Of a stretch of 64,000 bases of DNA, positions 1 to 11,236 are shown piece by piece. This stretch comes from Phalacrocorax aristotelis (lineage: Eukaryota > Chordata > Aves > Suliformes > Phalacrocoracidae). The notes under the pieces are model-generated. The model was not told where the DNA came from and did not search any database. It saw only the letters and a list, made by a program, of their open reading frames with translations. The stretch lies in contig NC_134276.1 of the NCBI RefSeq assembly GCF_949628215.1, forward strand, positions 105,996,756 to 106,060,755, written 5' to 3'. Positions within the stretch are counted from its first letter, which is position 1; every line of letters begins with the position of its first letter. Position numbers and translations under genes: made by a program.

Positions 1-1596
1 CTGTTGTATTGTGCTTTTAGCATAATTTGTATCACTCTGCTAAATCAGAAATCTCATGTAACATCAACCATCTTCAAGTAAATTTGATGTTAAACTTTAC
101 ACTCTCCAAACACGGAATATCTAAAAGAACTTCGTCAGAGACTATTGGAATCTGACAGGAGGCTGTCTGTTTCTCACTCAGCCATCCCAGCAAGTAGGCT
201 GGGGGTGCACAAGAAATTGGGAGGGGCCACAGCCAGGACAGCTTATTAAATTATCTTTATCTTGACCCACAAATTTTTTTTTTAAACCTGCTTTGGCCCT
301 TTTGATTCTTTCCCCCATGCCTCTGGAGGGGAAGTGAGCAACTGACTGGATGGCAGCTCACCTGCCAGCTGGGGTCAACCCACCACTTGGGTGGGCTAAT
401 AAACATGCACAAGAGCGTGAGTGTGCGCAGTAAGTGTAGTACACCACATCTAGATAGACCACATTAAACAAACTTTTAAACTAAGACTCGATACAATAGG
501 ACTCAGTGCACGCCTGTATATGAATCAGACAAGCCATGGCATCAAGTTTTGGGGTGCCTGTTTGACATTTCAACAGAACACAACATGCATATCACTTAAA
601 TGCCAATGCCAAACACGTAAGTATAGACAACTCACACAGCAGAGGAACATACAGGAACGGTAATAAATAATCAGCTCAAAATACATGCAATACATTATTT
701 GTTGAGTCAAGACATTTTAACATAAAAAGTTTTTGTTTCAAGGAGTATTAGTTTGAAGAAGCTCGACAGAGGATGGGTAAATCTAAACATCTTCTTCAAA
801 ACTTGTTTTAATATATTGCTTACAGATTTAACAATGTCAATGAGTATGAACTGGAAATGGAAACTAAAGCGGGGATATTTACTTCCACTGTCTCAAGGGC
901 AAAAAACAGGAGCAGAACAGTTATGTATATTTAAGTTACGATATCACAAACAGATGCCACCTTGACAAGGTTTTATTTTAAGCATTAAAGAAAGCAAAGC
1001 TTTCCAAGTCTATAAACATTATCTAGGAGCCAAATTCCATTTTGCTTAATAAAGGCCGGTAACATTGCATAACTTTTCACTGATGCTACCCAAAACCATG
1101 CAATGTAATCCTTTGGGAAAAGCCACACCAAAAGGATTTTGGTTTTCAAAATGTTATCAGCAGTTAAGTTTCATCAAAAAGCTGTTAATTTGTTCTCATT
1201 GACAGAACATAATCTGCAAGGTAACATGAATCATTGTTTTCTCTAACCAATTCCACGGTTTCCAAGCTTTCTGCTGGCCCCTTTTCTGGCTGTATTTCTC
1301 ACACCAATTAATATTTTCCTTCTTCCTAGGGACCTCTGCAATGGTACCAAATTTTTGGATTCTATTAGCAGAAATACCTTTAACAGCTAAGAATTTCTCA
1401 CCTCTAGTAAAACCCACCAAAACATAACACAAAGGGAAAGCCACAACATTTTAAAGACTGCTAAAAGCTAATTTTCCATTTGCAGCAACACAGAGAAAAC
1501 TGTAAGGATGAAGATACTGAACCACTACCTTTCTGTGATAATTATTTATTGACTGCACCTGACTTTTAATATCAACATAACCTGTCTTTTGAAAAC

Positions 1597-1691
1597 ATTC
1601 CAGATTAATGATTCCAGATTAATGATTCCAGATTAATGATTCCAGATTAATGATTCCAGATTAATGATTCCAGATTAATGATTCCAGATTA
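1597..1691. repeat. 14-bp tandem repeat, about 6.8 perfect copies
   Basis: The unit ATTCCAGATTAATG repeats six times without a mismatch from 1597 and ends in an 11-base partial copy. Each unit contains ATTA/TAAT homeodomain-type cores and GATTA. Perfect identity implies recent expansion. Confidence 0.97.
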
Positions 1692-3192
1692 CTTCACAGA
1701 ACGAAGCCTCACAACTCTTTGAAGGAAACTGGCTTCTTTTTTTATTTTTTAAGATTTATATTTATAAATGTTGGGGGTGTGTGTGTGTGAGGCTTTTTTG
1801 GGGGACTACATAAGAACCTTAAGAACATTCTTTATTCTCAGAAACTTCTGACTGTATCATAACACAGAACTTAGTGATGCCTTATTTCAACCTAAGTCCC
1901 TGCAATGTCAACTCAGATAACATTTAAAATTGTACTCTTTCTAGGAAGGCCGTTTAGCACATTTCTCTGGTATCAAGAGAACACTATTATTCTCAATACA
2001 GAGACGTCTGCCATAATAAACTACTATGATTTTCCTGGAAAATCTGCCCTCCCATGACACAAAAGACATTAGACTTAAAGTCACAGTTGTGGGTTATAGG
2101 ATTTTCTTAAAACTTTAATAATGTTGCTGGCTTCAACAACATTATACAACATAGCAACAACATAGGTTTAAGTAATTTCCTTCTTATAGTAATGGGAGAG
2201 CATGTGGAAAAGTATCAGTCTGCTCCTGATAACACCTCACTTTTTTTTTTCCCCTCCAAACATTGTGTGTCAAATCCCTGATTATCAACAGACATAGCAT
2301 GATGAAAACCATTGTGGAAGTGATTGCCAATAAGAATGAACAGGCATGAAAAAGCCATGGCTTTGGTTATCAAAAATACATTCAAAATACTGGCAAGCTA
2401 CATGTCCTCCAAAGACCTGTGACTTCACTGGAATTCTTAAACACTTCCAAATATCCCACTTGCCAAATTTATTCCAGTTTTGCAGGTCTGCTTAGATACT
2501 ACAGCTTCATGTGCTGAATATGCTTTGACAGTACATTTGTCCAAATCACAACAAGCAACTCAGCTGGATTATCTCCTCAATGTGATATAGGTCTAAAACC
2601 CACAGTTTCAGTTCAATCCTAAACAGGCATTCAGAGATGCTTTCTTTTTCTAAGCTAACATTATCAGCCTAAGTAACAACATTAATTCAAGAGATGATGA
2701 TCTGCCAGAATACTTATGTTGTGTTCCGAATTATCTTTTTCCAGTATGTTGAAGTCAAGTATGGCTTTCCATGCAAAATCTGATTTAACACCATATTCAG
2801 CATCCTACAACCTATGAACAATTTGTTTCAGTATCTTTAGAGGCAACCCCCACCAAGTGCCAAGTCTAGTTCAAATTCAGACACACATGAAAGTGCTTTA
2901 TCACTAGCATACACATTTTTAGGGAGGGGACGAAGAAGAAAACTGCTTTCTAAAAACTGCAGTGACAAGAAGGTTATCAAGCAAAAGGCACTATTTTAAT
3001 AAAACTATTACAAGTGTTGATTCTACTTCTCTTTAGCCTACTCTTAGGCAGATACTTACATTGTACTTACCCATACCATAAGGAGCCTTCTCTGAAGTAT
3101 TGGAGCACTTTCATTATATAACCAAAATTATCATTTATAAAAACACACCAATGCCCCAAATGAACAAAAGAACCCAGCCCCTTCCTGTACCT

Positions 3193-3226
3193 ACACGTGT
3201 GCGCGCACACACACACACACACACAC
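3193..3226. repeat. Alternating purine-pyrimidine tract with (CA)n
   Basis: Thirty-four bases alternate purine and pyrimidine without a break: ACAC, GTGT, GCGCGC, then about ten CA units. This is the classic composition of Z-DNA-forming DNA, and it sits in the intron just past the GABPA exon-5 donor. Confidence 0.9.
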
Positions 3227-3244
3227 TGAGTCATGTATTATTAC

Positions 3245-3490
3245 CATAGGGTATGCCAAGGCGTTCCTGCTCCTTTCGGTAGCCTTCCAACGCTGCAGCC
3301 CATCGTGTCACTTGTTCAGAGGTTTCATCTGAAATTGTTGTTATATGTTTCGTTCCGTCCAAGGTTATCACTTGAGCTTCCTCAACAAGGTGAGCTTCAG
3401 CCTCTGCATGATGAGCATCTGGATCAATGACTACCTCCACAGTCTCCACAGGCTTCACAATTTCAAGGATGTTTAACTTGGGCTCTATCC
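3245..3490 (-). CDS. GABPA: GABPA exon 5 (linker before the Pointed domain)
   Basis: A 246-nt exon starts at GIEPKL and ends in LGIPY plus one base. The acceptor is CTATACGTAG and the donor is TATG|GTAATA. The next exon (expected to start DPIQWS, the Pointed domain) is not in the remaining 3.2 kb. A purine-pyrimidine alternating tract starts 18 bp beyond the donor. Confidence 0.96.
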
Positions 3491-6400
3491 CTACGTATAG
3501 AAAGAACAAACACAAAACTTAAAGATAGCAGTGCAAATATGACAAAAACATTTTAAAGCTTTCTGATCAATAGGTGTTAGCATACTTTGGAAAGAAGCAT
3601 GACACAAAAGCATCATCAAATTTCTGCAAGTGTCCTAAATTAGAATGACATCTTCTATTACGCAGTATATGCTTCAGTAAGGTGAATACAAAGCTGTCCC
3701 TCTTTCCTCCCCCAGTATTACAGCTTCCTGTTCTATTTAGGTGATCCATTTCACATATCTTGAACAGAATGTTCAGCACGTGGGCATAAAGAACAAGCAT
3801 TTCGGTCTGTAAGAAATATACTGAACCAAAGTAAAAAAAAAAGATGCAAACCCAAAAAAAACCCCAGAGCAAACATGCACCTCTTTCCCCCATTCAGGAG
3901 GCATTTCTTTCAGCCTTTACAATATTTCCATGATATTTCTGGGGTCTACACACAGAAGTTAACATTTTCTTTCGGTACCCTGCAAGAGGCAGTGTGTTCA
4001 ATAGCACGTTAAAAGAAAACTAAAAAATTCCTCGTGTTTTAAGCTTCATCAGCTATTCGTGTTTTGGTATTATGTCTATCATTTAAGATACTAGATCACA
4101 GAATTGCAAGAAACGTCTGTATCTGTTCTGCAGCAATAAAGAACACGTTCACTAATGCTACTAATGCTTTGTATCAACACCTTCTCTGCTGTCTTCTCAG
4201 AAGGTATTTTGTCCAACTGGTGCCTCACCAAATTTCTGACATTGTCTAGAATTGGCATTATAATATGCTAAACAGAAAAAAATTCTTTCAATTTTTGTGA
4301 CATATAATATAATTTCCATTATAATAACTTAAAACCACACTTCTTTAAGGGATTTTTATCAAACACATTTGCACACTAAAAAAAAAAATATCTGTAAAAT
4401 TCTATTTATTATGACTTGGAAAACCTCGACTAGGGTTAGGCAGTTGAAAGTAGGATTCACAGAACATCACATGGCTGGAATAACTTCAGTATCTTGTGAT
4501 GTAAGGTATTGCTTTATGTCTGTCCCATCTAATTTATATTAAAGCTCAGCGTGAGATAGTAGGTTCTGTAGGCGATGAAGTTAAAACCTAAAACTACAAT
4601 CCATTCATAGTTTTTAAGGGAAAACAAATGGAGCGCTTGCCTGTAGTATACGTAAGAACAAACCAAGTTCAGACAAGTATTCCTCTACACTTTAAAAGGA
4701 ATTCAGCTTGAGAAAAAGGGAACACTACAAAGACCATAAAGTACAATATGTAGCAATATGAAATGGAGTGAACACAGATGTAGAAAACCAATAAGTGCCT
4801 GATTAGATGAAGAAACAAACTTGAAAAAGCAAACAAGTACCTTACTTAGGAGAGTGTTTTATCTAGGCCATCTAAGATTAACATGTGTAGCACAGGCTTG
4901 TTTTAAAGTCAGATAGAAATGGATAAGAGAAAACACTAAGGGTTAAGATTCTATTTTTGATCTTCAAAAAAGAAAGTAAAGAAACAAGATTCTAGAGAGG
5001 AATGTTTCACTATTGCTCAACAAAATAATTCACTGTCTTTCAAATAACTGCATGCCAAAAGAACTGCGAATGTACTGCTTTATCCATAGTGTAAACATGC
5101 AGATCAAAGTGATGAGATTCTGTAGAGGATCAGCTTATAAGTAAAAACGTTGTGAAGTAACAGTCTGCCACTGAACCTATTGCAACATTAGATCACCATT
5201 AATTCACTGGCTTTGTCAGCATCTCTTCTAACATGTCTCCTTTTACCTACTGCATAAGAAAACAGACATCCAGTCTTCCTTGGACAGCACATAAGTTATG
5301 GAACACAATGGGACAATGTCACGCACCCCAGAAGTATAAACTGGTACAAAACCTCAAGGTCATTTGCTATCAAGACATGTCCAGACGTTGCTGGTACAAG
5401 CCCCTTCACTGCTAATTGCCTGAAGCTAGAAAATACACTAGAGTTAAGACTGACCTACAGGCAACGAAATGTCCTGATTCTGGCTGTGGTTAATACTAGA
5501 CATTAGTCAAACCACACCTTTAATCTAAATCAATATGTTTCATTACACTTACGAAGTGTTCCTTTACACACTAAAAATAAAAGCCTAGTTATTGCAAAAA
5601 AGAAAGTTTAGAAACCACCGCCAAGTGAAGTTACACACTTAAAACAGGACTCGGAATTCATCTACCTAAATCCAAAGAATCTTTTGTGCTTAACCACAAC
5701 ATAGTCCCCAAATTTGTGTAAGTATCTATAGTACAGCTACATACGCATGCTCAGAAATGCTCAAAGCAGCTAGACACCAACCTCCTATGTCAGTCAAGCA
5801 TTTAAAAAGCAGGCGGAACAGCATCTGTTTGGGCAAATGTTAATCTAGCAGGTCTGTGAAACAGACAGAACTGAGCTCCACACAAACCGCAGTTACAGGC
5901 ACTTTCATTCACAAACGTGGCCTTGACTCATTTAGATTTGTGTATGTGGTAACGAGCCACTTGAATGGCAGGTTAACTGGGCCACCTCTTCTTGTACTTT
6001 GCAAACAAGAAAGCAGAACTATACTGACCACCTCCATAACACACGTGTCTCTCCTATTGCTCAAACCAACCACCATCAGAGATCGCTGCTCTCAGTCGAG
6101 CCCTTTCAGCCTAGTATCTCTGTCTCCCACAATTCATCTGAAAGGAGTGTGGCATATACTTCCATTCAAGCTTGCCTTTACTCAGCTGATTAAGGAAGCA
6201 GAAAAAGCAAAAAAATATTTCTTCGGGCAACAGACTGCCAGTCAGACCTTCCACCTCTGAAGTTTCCCCCCCCCAAATTTCAACCTATGCCATATACCCA
6301 GCACTGGAATTTATAACCTGAAAAGTTTATCTTCCCTCCCCCCAACGCATTTTTTTTTCAAAGAAGAAAAAAGTAGTAATCAAGCAACTAAAGATAGGGT

Positions 6401-9400
6401 CAGAATCAATTTTCTCATATGTCAAGAAAAAAAACCACCTATCAACCATAGCCGCTTAAGAATGGCAAAATGTTAATCTGATATTATCTATAGTCAGACA
6501 GGCAGGAGAAAGCCTTGATCAGATAACTTGTGCCTGGGTAAGAGAAAAAAGAAAAAAAATTAAAAAGCCACAAACAGAAAAAATGTTTGCTACGGAGGTC
6601 TTCAGAATTAAAGATTTTTCAAATTCTTTGACATACAATGCAATGCAGTTACTCAGATCTCCACAGACTTGCAAGAGGTTTAGTTTAGAGCAGTACAGAA
6701 CAGGGCTGCACTCAAAATTTCCTGCCATTGTGAGAACTGCAAATGGTCTTTGCACGGTCTTTCTAGTAAAAAGAGTAAACACAACTGATATTTTATCTGC
6801 TGCAACTTATAACTTTGTATGAAATGCTATAAAAGAACTACAATGGACTACATTTCACCTGGTGTTTACTCCTTTGAATGTTTAATCAAAATTTTATAGA
6901 ACACTTGAACTGACATAACAGCTTTTTCTTTTAGAAATAAGAGAGTCCAATCCATCACAATGATTAGCATGACTGATTACTGCTAGCTGAATTCTACATA
7001 TTATACAAGTTGGGAAAGATAAGTATAAGTAAATTGACAATCTTTCAATACCTCATCCATACAAGAAGAATATACGAATGGCAAAAGAAGCTGTTCTTTC
7101 CCCTCTGGCTCCAAGGGACACTGCCATCATAACGAGTCCATTTCCCTGTTAGTGATCCAAGTAGCTTTCATTTATTATTTATATCCATGCTATTGATAGT
7201 TTACTTGCCTTCAACAGAAAGATTTCTTATGATTTGCTTAAGCGTCAAGTATCATGGCCTGAAAAGCACCACTGAGGATCGTTCTATATGGTCACGCACC
7301 TCAGTTTTGCATTAAAGAAGGGGGGAAAAAACCAACACAGGAAGAAAATAGAAGATAAATATCTTCACTATTATCACCTGCATCCTTTTGAAAATGGAAG
7401 TCTGAGCACTGCATACTACAAGTTACTGGGCATGAATTAAGAGCACTTGTTTGAGTTCCCAGAAGGATATTTCTACTCTATTAAAACCAGAAAGGTAGTT
7501 CAATCCCCATTATGTATGGGGAACTGATGATTCAACCTAGCATTAGTCACCTGACACTTAGAATTAAATGCAAATCATCAGTCTTAATACCATTAATACA
7601 AACCACAAAGGCTTTCTGTCTAACCTACACTGACGCCACAAGAAAACAAAACATGCTCCCCAAATTTTGCTAATCTGCTTTGTTGACATTAACTCAAAAC
7701 AGATAATCAAAGATACCCTACTCCAGTAGGAATTTGTTGTCACTGTTTGTTGGAAAATATGGCAACAAATATCTGTAGCTGTTCCCAGAGCCTTTGTCTT
7801 CAGTGAGTGGTGGCAGTCCTTCCATGCAAGACATATGGAGAAGAATAGGACAGAAAGCAAAACAATGAAGCTACTAATTCCTGAGGATTTGACAGGTGGA
7901 AATCCTGTCCTACCTAATACTACAAGCAAATAAAAATTACACATCAACAAACCTGGTTAATGCTCCTCTTTCACAATGGCTTACTCTGACTTCTCATTCA
8001 AAGAAAACCGAGAACAGATAGTGACCCCAGCCTTTCATGCCAATTTTCAGTTAGCTACATATCCTCCCATTGTTCACAGAGCACATGAGCTCACCCACCT
8101 CACAAAGATGAAATTATCACCTACCTAGACAAAAATCTTTTACCTGCTTAGATACTTGGTCTGGTATGAGTAACTACTTACCCTTAACGAAAGCCTCATA
8201 CTGTAACTGGCACTATTTGACACAGGTTAGTTCGGGTTTTTTTTTTTTGGTTGGTTAGTTGGGTTGGGTTTGGGTTTTTTTCTTGTTTTGTTTGGGTTTT
8301 TTTGTTTTGCTTTTCTTTTTTAAACTTAGAAATTGATATTACTATAAAAAACATTTCAAACAGTAGGTGATTAGGTTTGCTCACAAGCACTCCTACAATA
8401 TTAATTTGTCTGTACAACTGACAAACACAACTGCTTACCTTGCCTAGATATTACTTGCACACTGAGTTGCACTGTTCCATCTGTTTTTACACCTTGATCA
8501 AAAAGGCTTCGATCTGGGTCCAGCTTGATAAAAGCAAAAACAATTAAAAATATATATTAGTCTCTCAGACATAAGAAACTTATTCTCCTTTAAACTTTAG
8601 AAACACTTTGCGCCTGCAGCAAATCTTCTGAAGAAGTGTGCAAATATTTTTAGTACTATGTAAACATTTTACATAAGAATTTAGTCGGAATTTGAAACTC
8701 GCCACTCTGTTCTGTTTAAGGTAGTTTCACTTACAGGGACGTATTTTAACCTAAAAAAGAGCAATACAATACCTGGAAGTACCTTCACTTTGTGAAAAAT
8801 ATCTACAGTTCCTTTTCTCAGTTTTTAACACCTTCACAAAAATACTTGTCTTTAAAGCAGTATTTTCCCTGTTGTTTCTGGAGAAGCCACAGATGTCTGA
8901 TATAACTACAAATAAAACATGCAACTAAACACAATGCAAAACAGTTATACCGTCTAATGTGTGGTGATGCCTATAAAAATACTGTTGGTATGGGAAATTC
9001 TTGAATAATGTTTTGCTACCTATGCACCTGAACAGTATAAAAACCTTCTCACTTTATTCAGATTTAAAACACGATTAGACTCACGGAAGTTCAGGCAGCA
9101 ACAAATTATGTGGGCTACTTCAATAGAAGATAGTATTGTCATTGTCCTCATTCTTCTTCCACTTGCAAGGTGGTAATGCTTTGCTTTTTTACCCTCACCC
9201 CAGGAATCCCAACAGTATTTTGATTTTCCTCACGCTGAATTGGTGTGCACATATTAAATGGTCTGATGATAATGAACTTGACATAAAATTAAACTCTTAA
9301 TTGCAATTAATATACCAAATGAAGCATGAATTCCACAAACAATGGAAGAAAGGGACAAAGTATGTAAAAATGCTTCTCCAGTAAGAGGTTAAGTCTTCCA

Positions 9401-11212
9401 TAGCCTCTCAATTTACCTGGATATCTTGCAGGCAAATTTCGTGTGCATCCAAGGAACACTGCAGTCTGGGTTCCAGCAACTTCTTAAGATTTCCAATCGG
9501 TTCATTGATGTCAATAGCTTGACTCACAAATTCTGCTGTGGTGTAGGTTTGCTCAACGATGCTTAAATATTAAATTAATACAACAAATCATTACCTACAT
9601 CCTAATGCAGTAGATATAGGAAAGCTTGGAACAAAGTTAGAAGTAAAAGGTAATGCTGACTCTGAAATCTTAATACCATGCAGAAAAACCCTTAGTCTGA
9701 GTAGACACTGAATTACTAAATTCAGTGCCATTGATTTTACAGTTGTGTAACTCTTCTTTTACCCTGTTGACGTTAAAAAGCTAGGTTAAAAAACAAGATT
9801 GCTTTCAGGTCACCGTTTTCAAGAGACTAAGTCATGATTAGCATATTATACATTATTAACCTGCATGTAGAGTAAACTAATTCCATTTGCCTTGCCTAAA
9901 CTGTGCTTAAAAGATATTCAAGTTAAAAAAAAAACACAGAAACTTAACAGACGGGGAAAAAAAGAAGGAAAAAACATCCACTCTCATACAGAGTAACTGT
10001 CCGTGTCTTTTCAGCAGTCAGCACAAGGATAAGCTTAACACATACTAGAGACAACCAGAAGGAACTACAGCAACACAAAGCCTAGATGGAAACATTAGTC
10101 ATGTGTGACGGTTGTCCTGCACTAAAACGATGACTGTATAGGCAGTGGCATTCAGAAACATCAGTGTTACGGGACTTGTGTCTTAACAGCCTTAGACAGC
10201 TGGTCTCTCTACATTTACACAGAAGGAAATTAGAGAGTATACAGACATAGTCAGTTTGTAAGTAGTAAAAATATACAAGGAGCTCAGAATAAGAAGAAAC
10301 TAATAAGCTGCTTTGAATCAGTTCTGCAAAACAGGTTCTTAAAAAGCAGGTCACCTACCAGCCCCAGCTATTTCTCTCCAACACATTAACGGCCTCTCTG
10401 TGCTTTCAAAAACAGTTGTAAAAATTAGTAGGGAAGCATTAGGAAGAGAAAATGGATTGAGGTAATTAAGTCAAAGGATACCAGACTTCGGTATCTACAG
10501 TTTTAATAGTCCTAACAACAATAATAGTCAATAGATACAGAACATAATTTCTGCTCTGTTAAAAACAAATTACCCTGTATAACAGTAAAGCAATGGACTG
10601 GAGAAACTGAAAGGTTTATCTCAATTACAGAAGGATACACCAAAGGTGAAAGGCTTGCAGCACGTATGTGTAGACATATTCCTACAGACATGAAAGTAGG
10701 CAAAGTGAACCACTAAAAACGTAGCAGGAGATAAACAGTTTGGGATTTAAGCAATTAAGATTGAAGAACAGCAGCTACAGTTCCACTTCAAGAAAACCAC
10801 CATTAGGTAAGAAACAGAAAAACTGAAGAGAGCACAAGCAAAACTAAGAACTTTGTGTCCAGCGAGGAAGTTGAAAAAATGTGGAAACAATCAACAGCAG
10901 GATTACGGAGATCATACCGAGCCATTTACTTCTGCCAATTTAAAGTTACTTCTTTAGAAATCACTTGTGCTTATTTCATAACCATGGCCATCTCTGAAGC
11001 ATTACACAATATCCAATAATAAATCTGAATAACCAAACTTGGTGAGTGCAGCCACAAATCTGAAACTAATTAAAGAAAACAAATAAATAAATGAATTGCA
11101 GCCTAAGGACCCCAAAAAGCAAAGGCAGTACATACCTTTCTTCAGTGCATTCCTGTTTCTCAGTTCCATCAATTTCTATTTCTATCAGCTCCTCTGCCTC
11201 TCTCTTAGTCAT
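3245..11212 (-). CDS. GABPA: GABPA, GA-binding protein alpha chain (5' part; runs off the left edge)
   Basis: GABPA is an ETS-family nuclear transcription factor that pairs with GABPB and activates many nuclear genes for mitochondrial proteins. Four coding exons joined at 11136-11212, 9417-9561, 8439-8523 and 3245-3490 give 553 nt, that is 184 codons plus one base, with every junction keeping frame. The peptide begins MTKREAEELIEIEIDGTE and contains NILEIVKPVETVEVVIDPD and TSEQVTRWAAALEGYRKEQ, which I recognise as near-identical to vertebrate GABPA. This part covers the N-terminal ubiquitin-like (OST) domain, roughly residues 35-120, and the linker up to the start of the Pointed domain. The Pointed and ETS DNA-binding exons (family length about 454 aa) were not found in 1-3244 and should lie further left. 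The gene diverges from ATP5PF at a shared CpG island. The start ATG at 11212 lies in the second exon and matches the family N-terminus. Confidence 0.96.
3491..8438 (-). other. GABPA intron 4
   Basis: About 4.9 kb of AT-rich intron with GT and AG ends. A GT-rich low-complexity stretch lies at its 5' end (about 8230-8312). No exon, RNA gene or interspersed element was recognised. Confidence 0.8.
8230..8312. repeat. GT-rich low-complexity tract with TTGGG/TTTGGG runs
   Basis: On the plus strand the stretch is almost only G and T: a T12 run, then GGTTGGTTAGTTGGG, GGGTTTGGG and further T runs. Four GGG groups separated by short T loops occur between about 8260 and 8300. Confidence 0.8.
8439..8523 (-). 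CDS. GABPA: GABPA exon 4
   Basis: An 85-nt exon encodes LDPDRSLFDQGVKTDGTV and then QLSVQVISRQ, ending one base into a glycine codon. The acceptor is TATCAAG and the donor CAAG|GTAAGC. Human GABPA has the same residues apart from conservative changes. Confidence 0.95.
8524..9416 (-). other. GABPA intron 3
   Basis: An 893-bp AT-rich intron with no recognisable feature apart from its splice ends. Confidence 0.85.
9417..9561 (-). CDS. GABPA: GABPA exon 3 (OST-domain exon)
   Basis: A 145-nt exon encodes IVEQTYTTAEFVSQAIDI followed by NEPIGNLKKLLEPRLQCSL and ends at DIQ in phase 0. The acceptor is TATTTAAG and the donor CAG|GTAAAT. It covers the start of the N-terminal ubiquitin-like domain of GABPA. 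Confidence 0.95.
9562..11135 (-). other. GABPA intron 2
   Basis: A 1.57-kb AT-rich intron. No coding, RNA or repeat signal was recognised. Confidence 0.85.
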
Positions 11213-11236
11213 GGCTAAAATGTCTTAAGAACAGAG
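11136..11236 (-). CDS. GABPA: GABPA exon 2 (5'UTR plus first 26 codons)
   Basis: The acceptor TTCATAG precedes 11236 and the donor AG|GTATG follows 11136. The ATG is at 11212-11210 in a GCCATGA context, leaving 24 nt of 5'UTR in the exon. The 77 coding nt end in phase 2, inside the serine codon of ECTEES, and join in frame to the next exon. Confidence 0.94.

Larger units (their letters stand above)
1..3244 (-). other. GABPA intron 5, partial
   Basis: AT-rich noncoding DNA from the exon-5 donor to the window edge. I searched both strands for the Pointed-domain exon and found none. It holds a 14-bp minisatellite at 1597-1691 and a CA/GC alternating tract at 3193-3226; nothing else is recognisable. 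Confidence 0.8.

Noticed and set aside
1-3244. Search for the GABPA Pointed-domain and ETS exons
   Set aside because: No sequence encoding DPIQWS..HWVVWVMKEF or ETS motifs was found on either strand, so the remaining exons are off-window.
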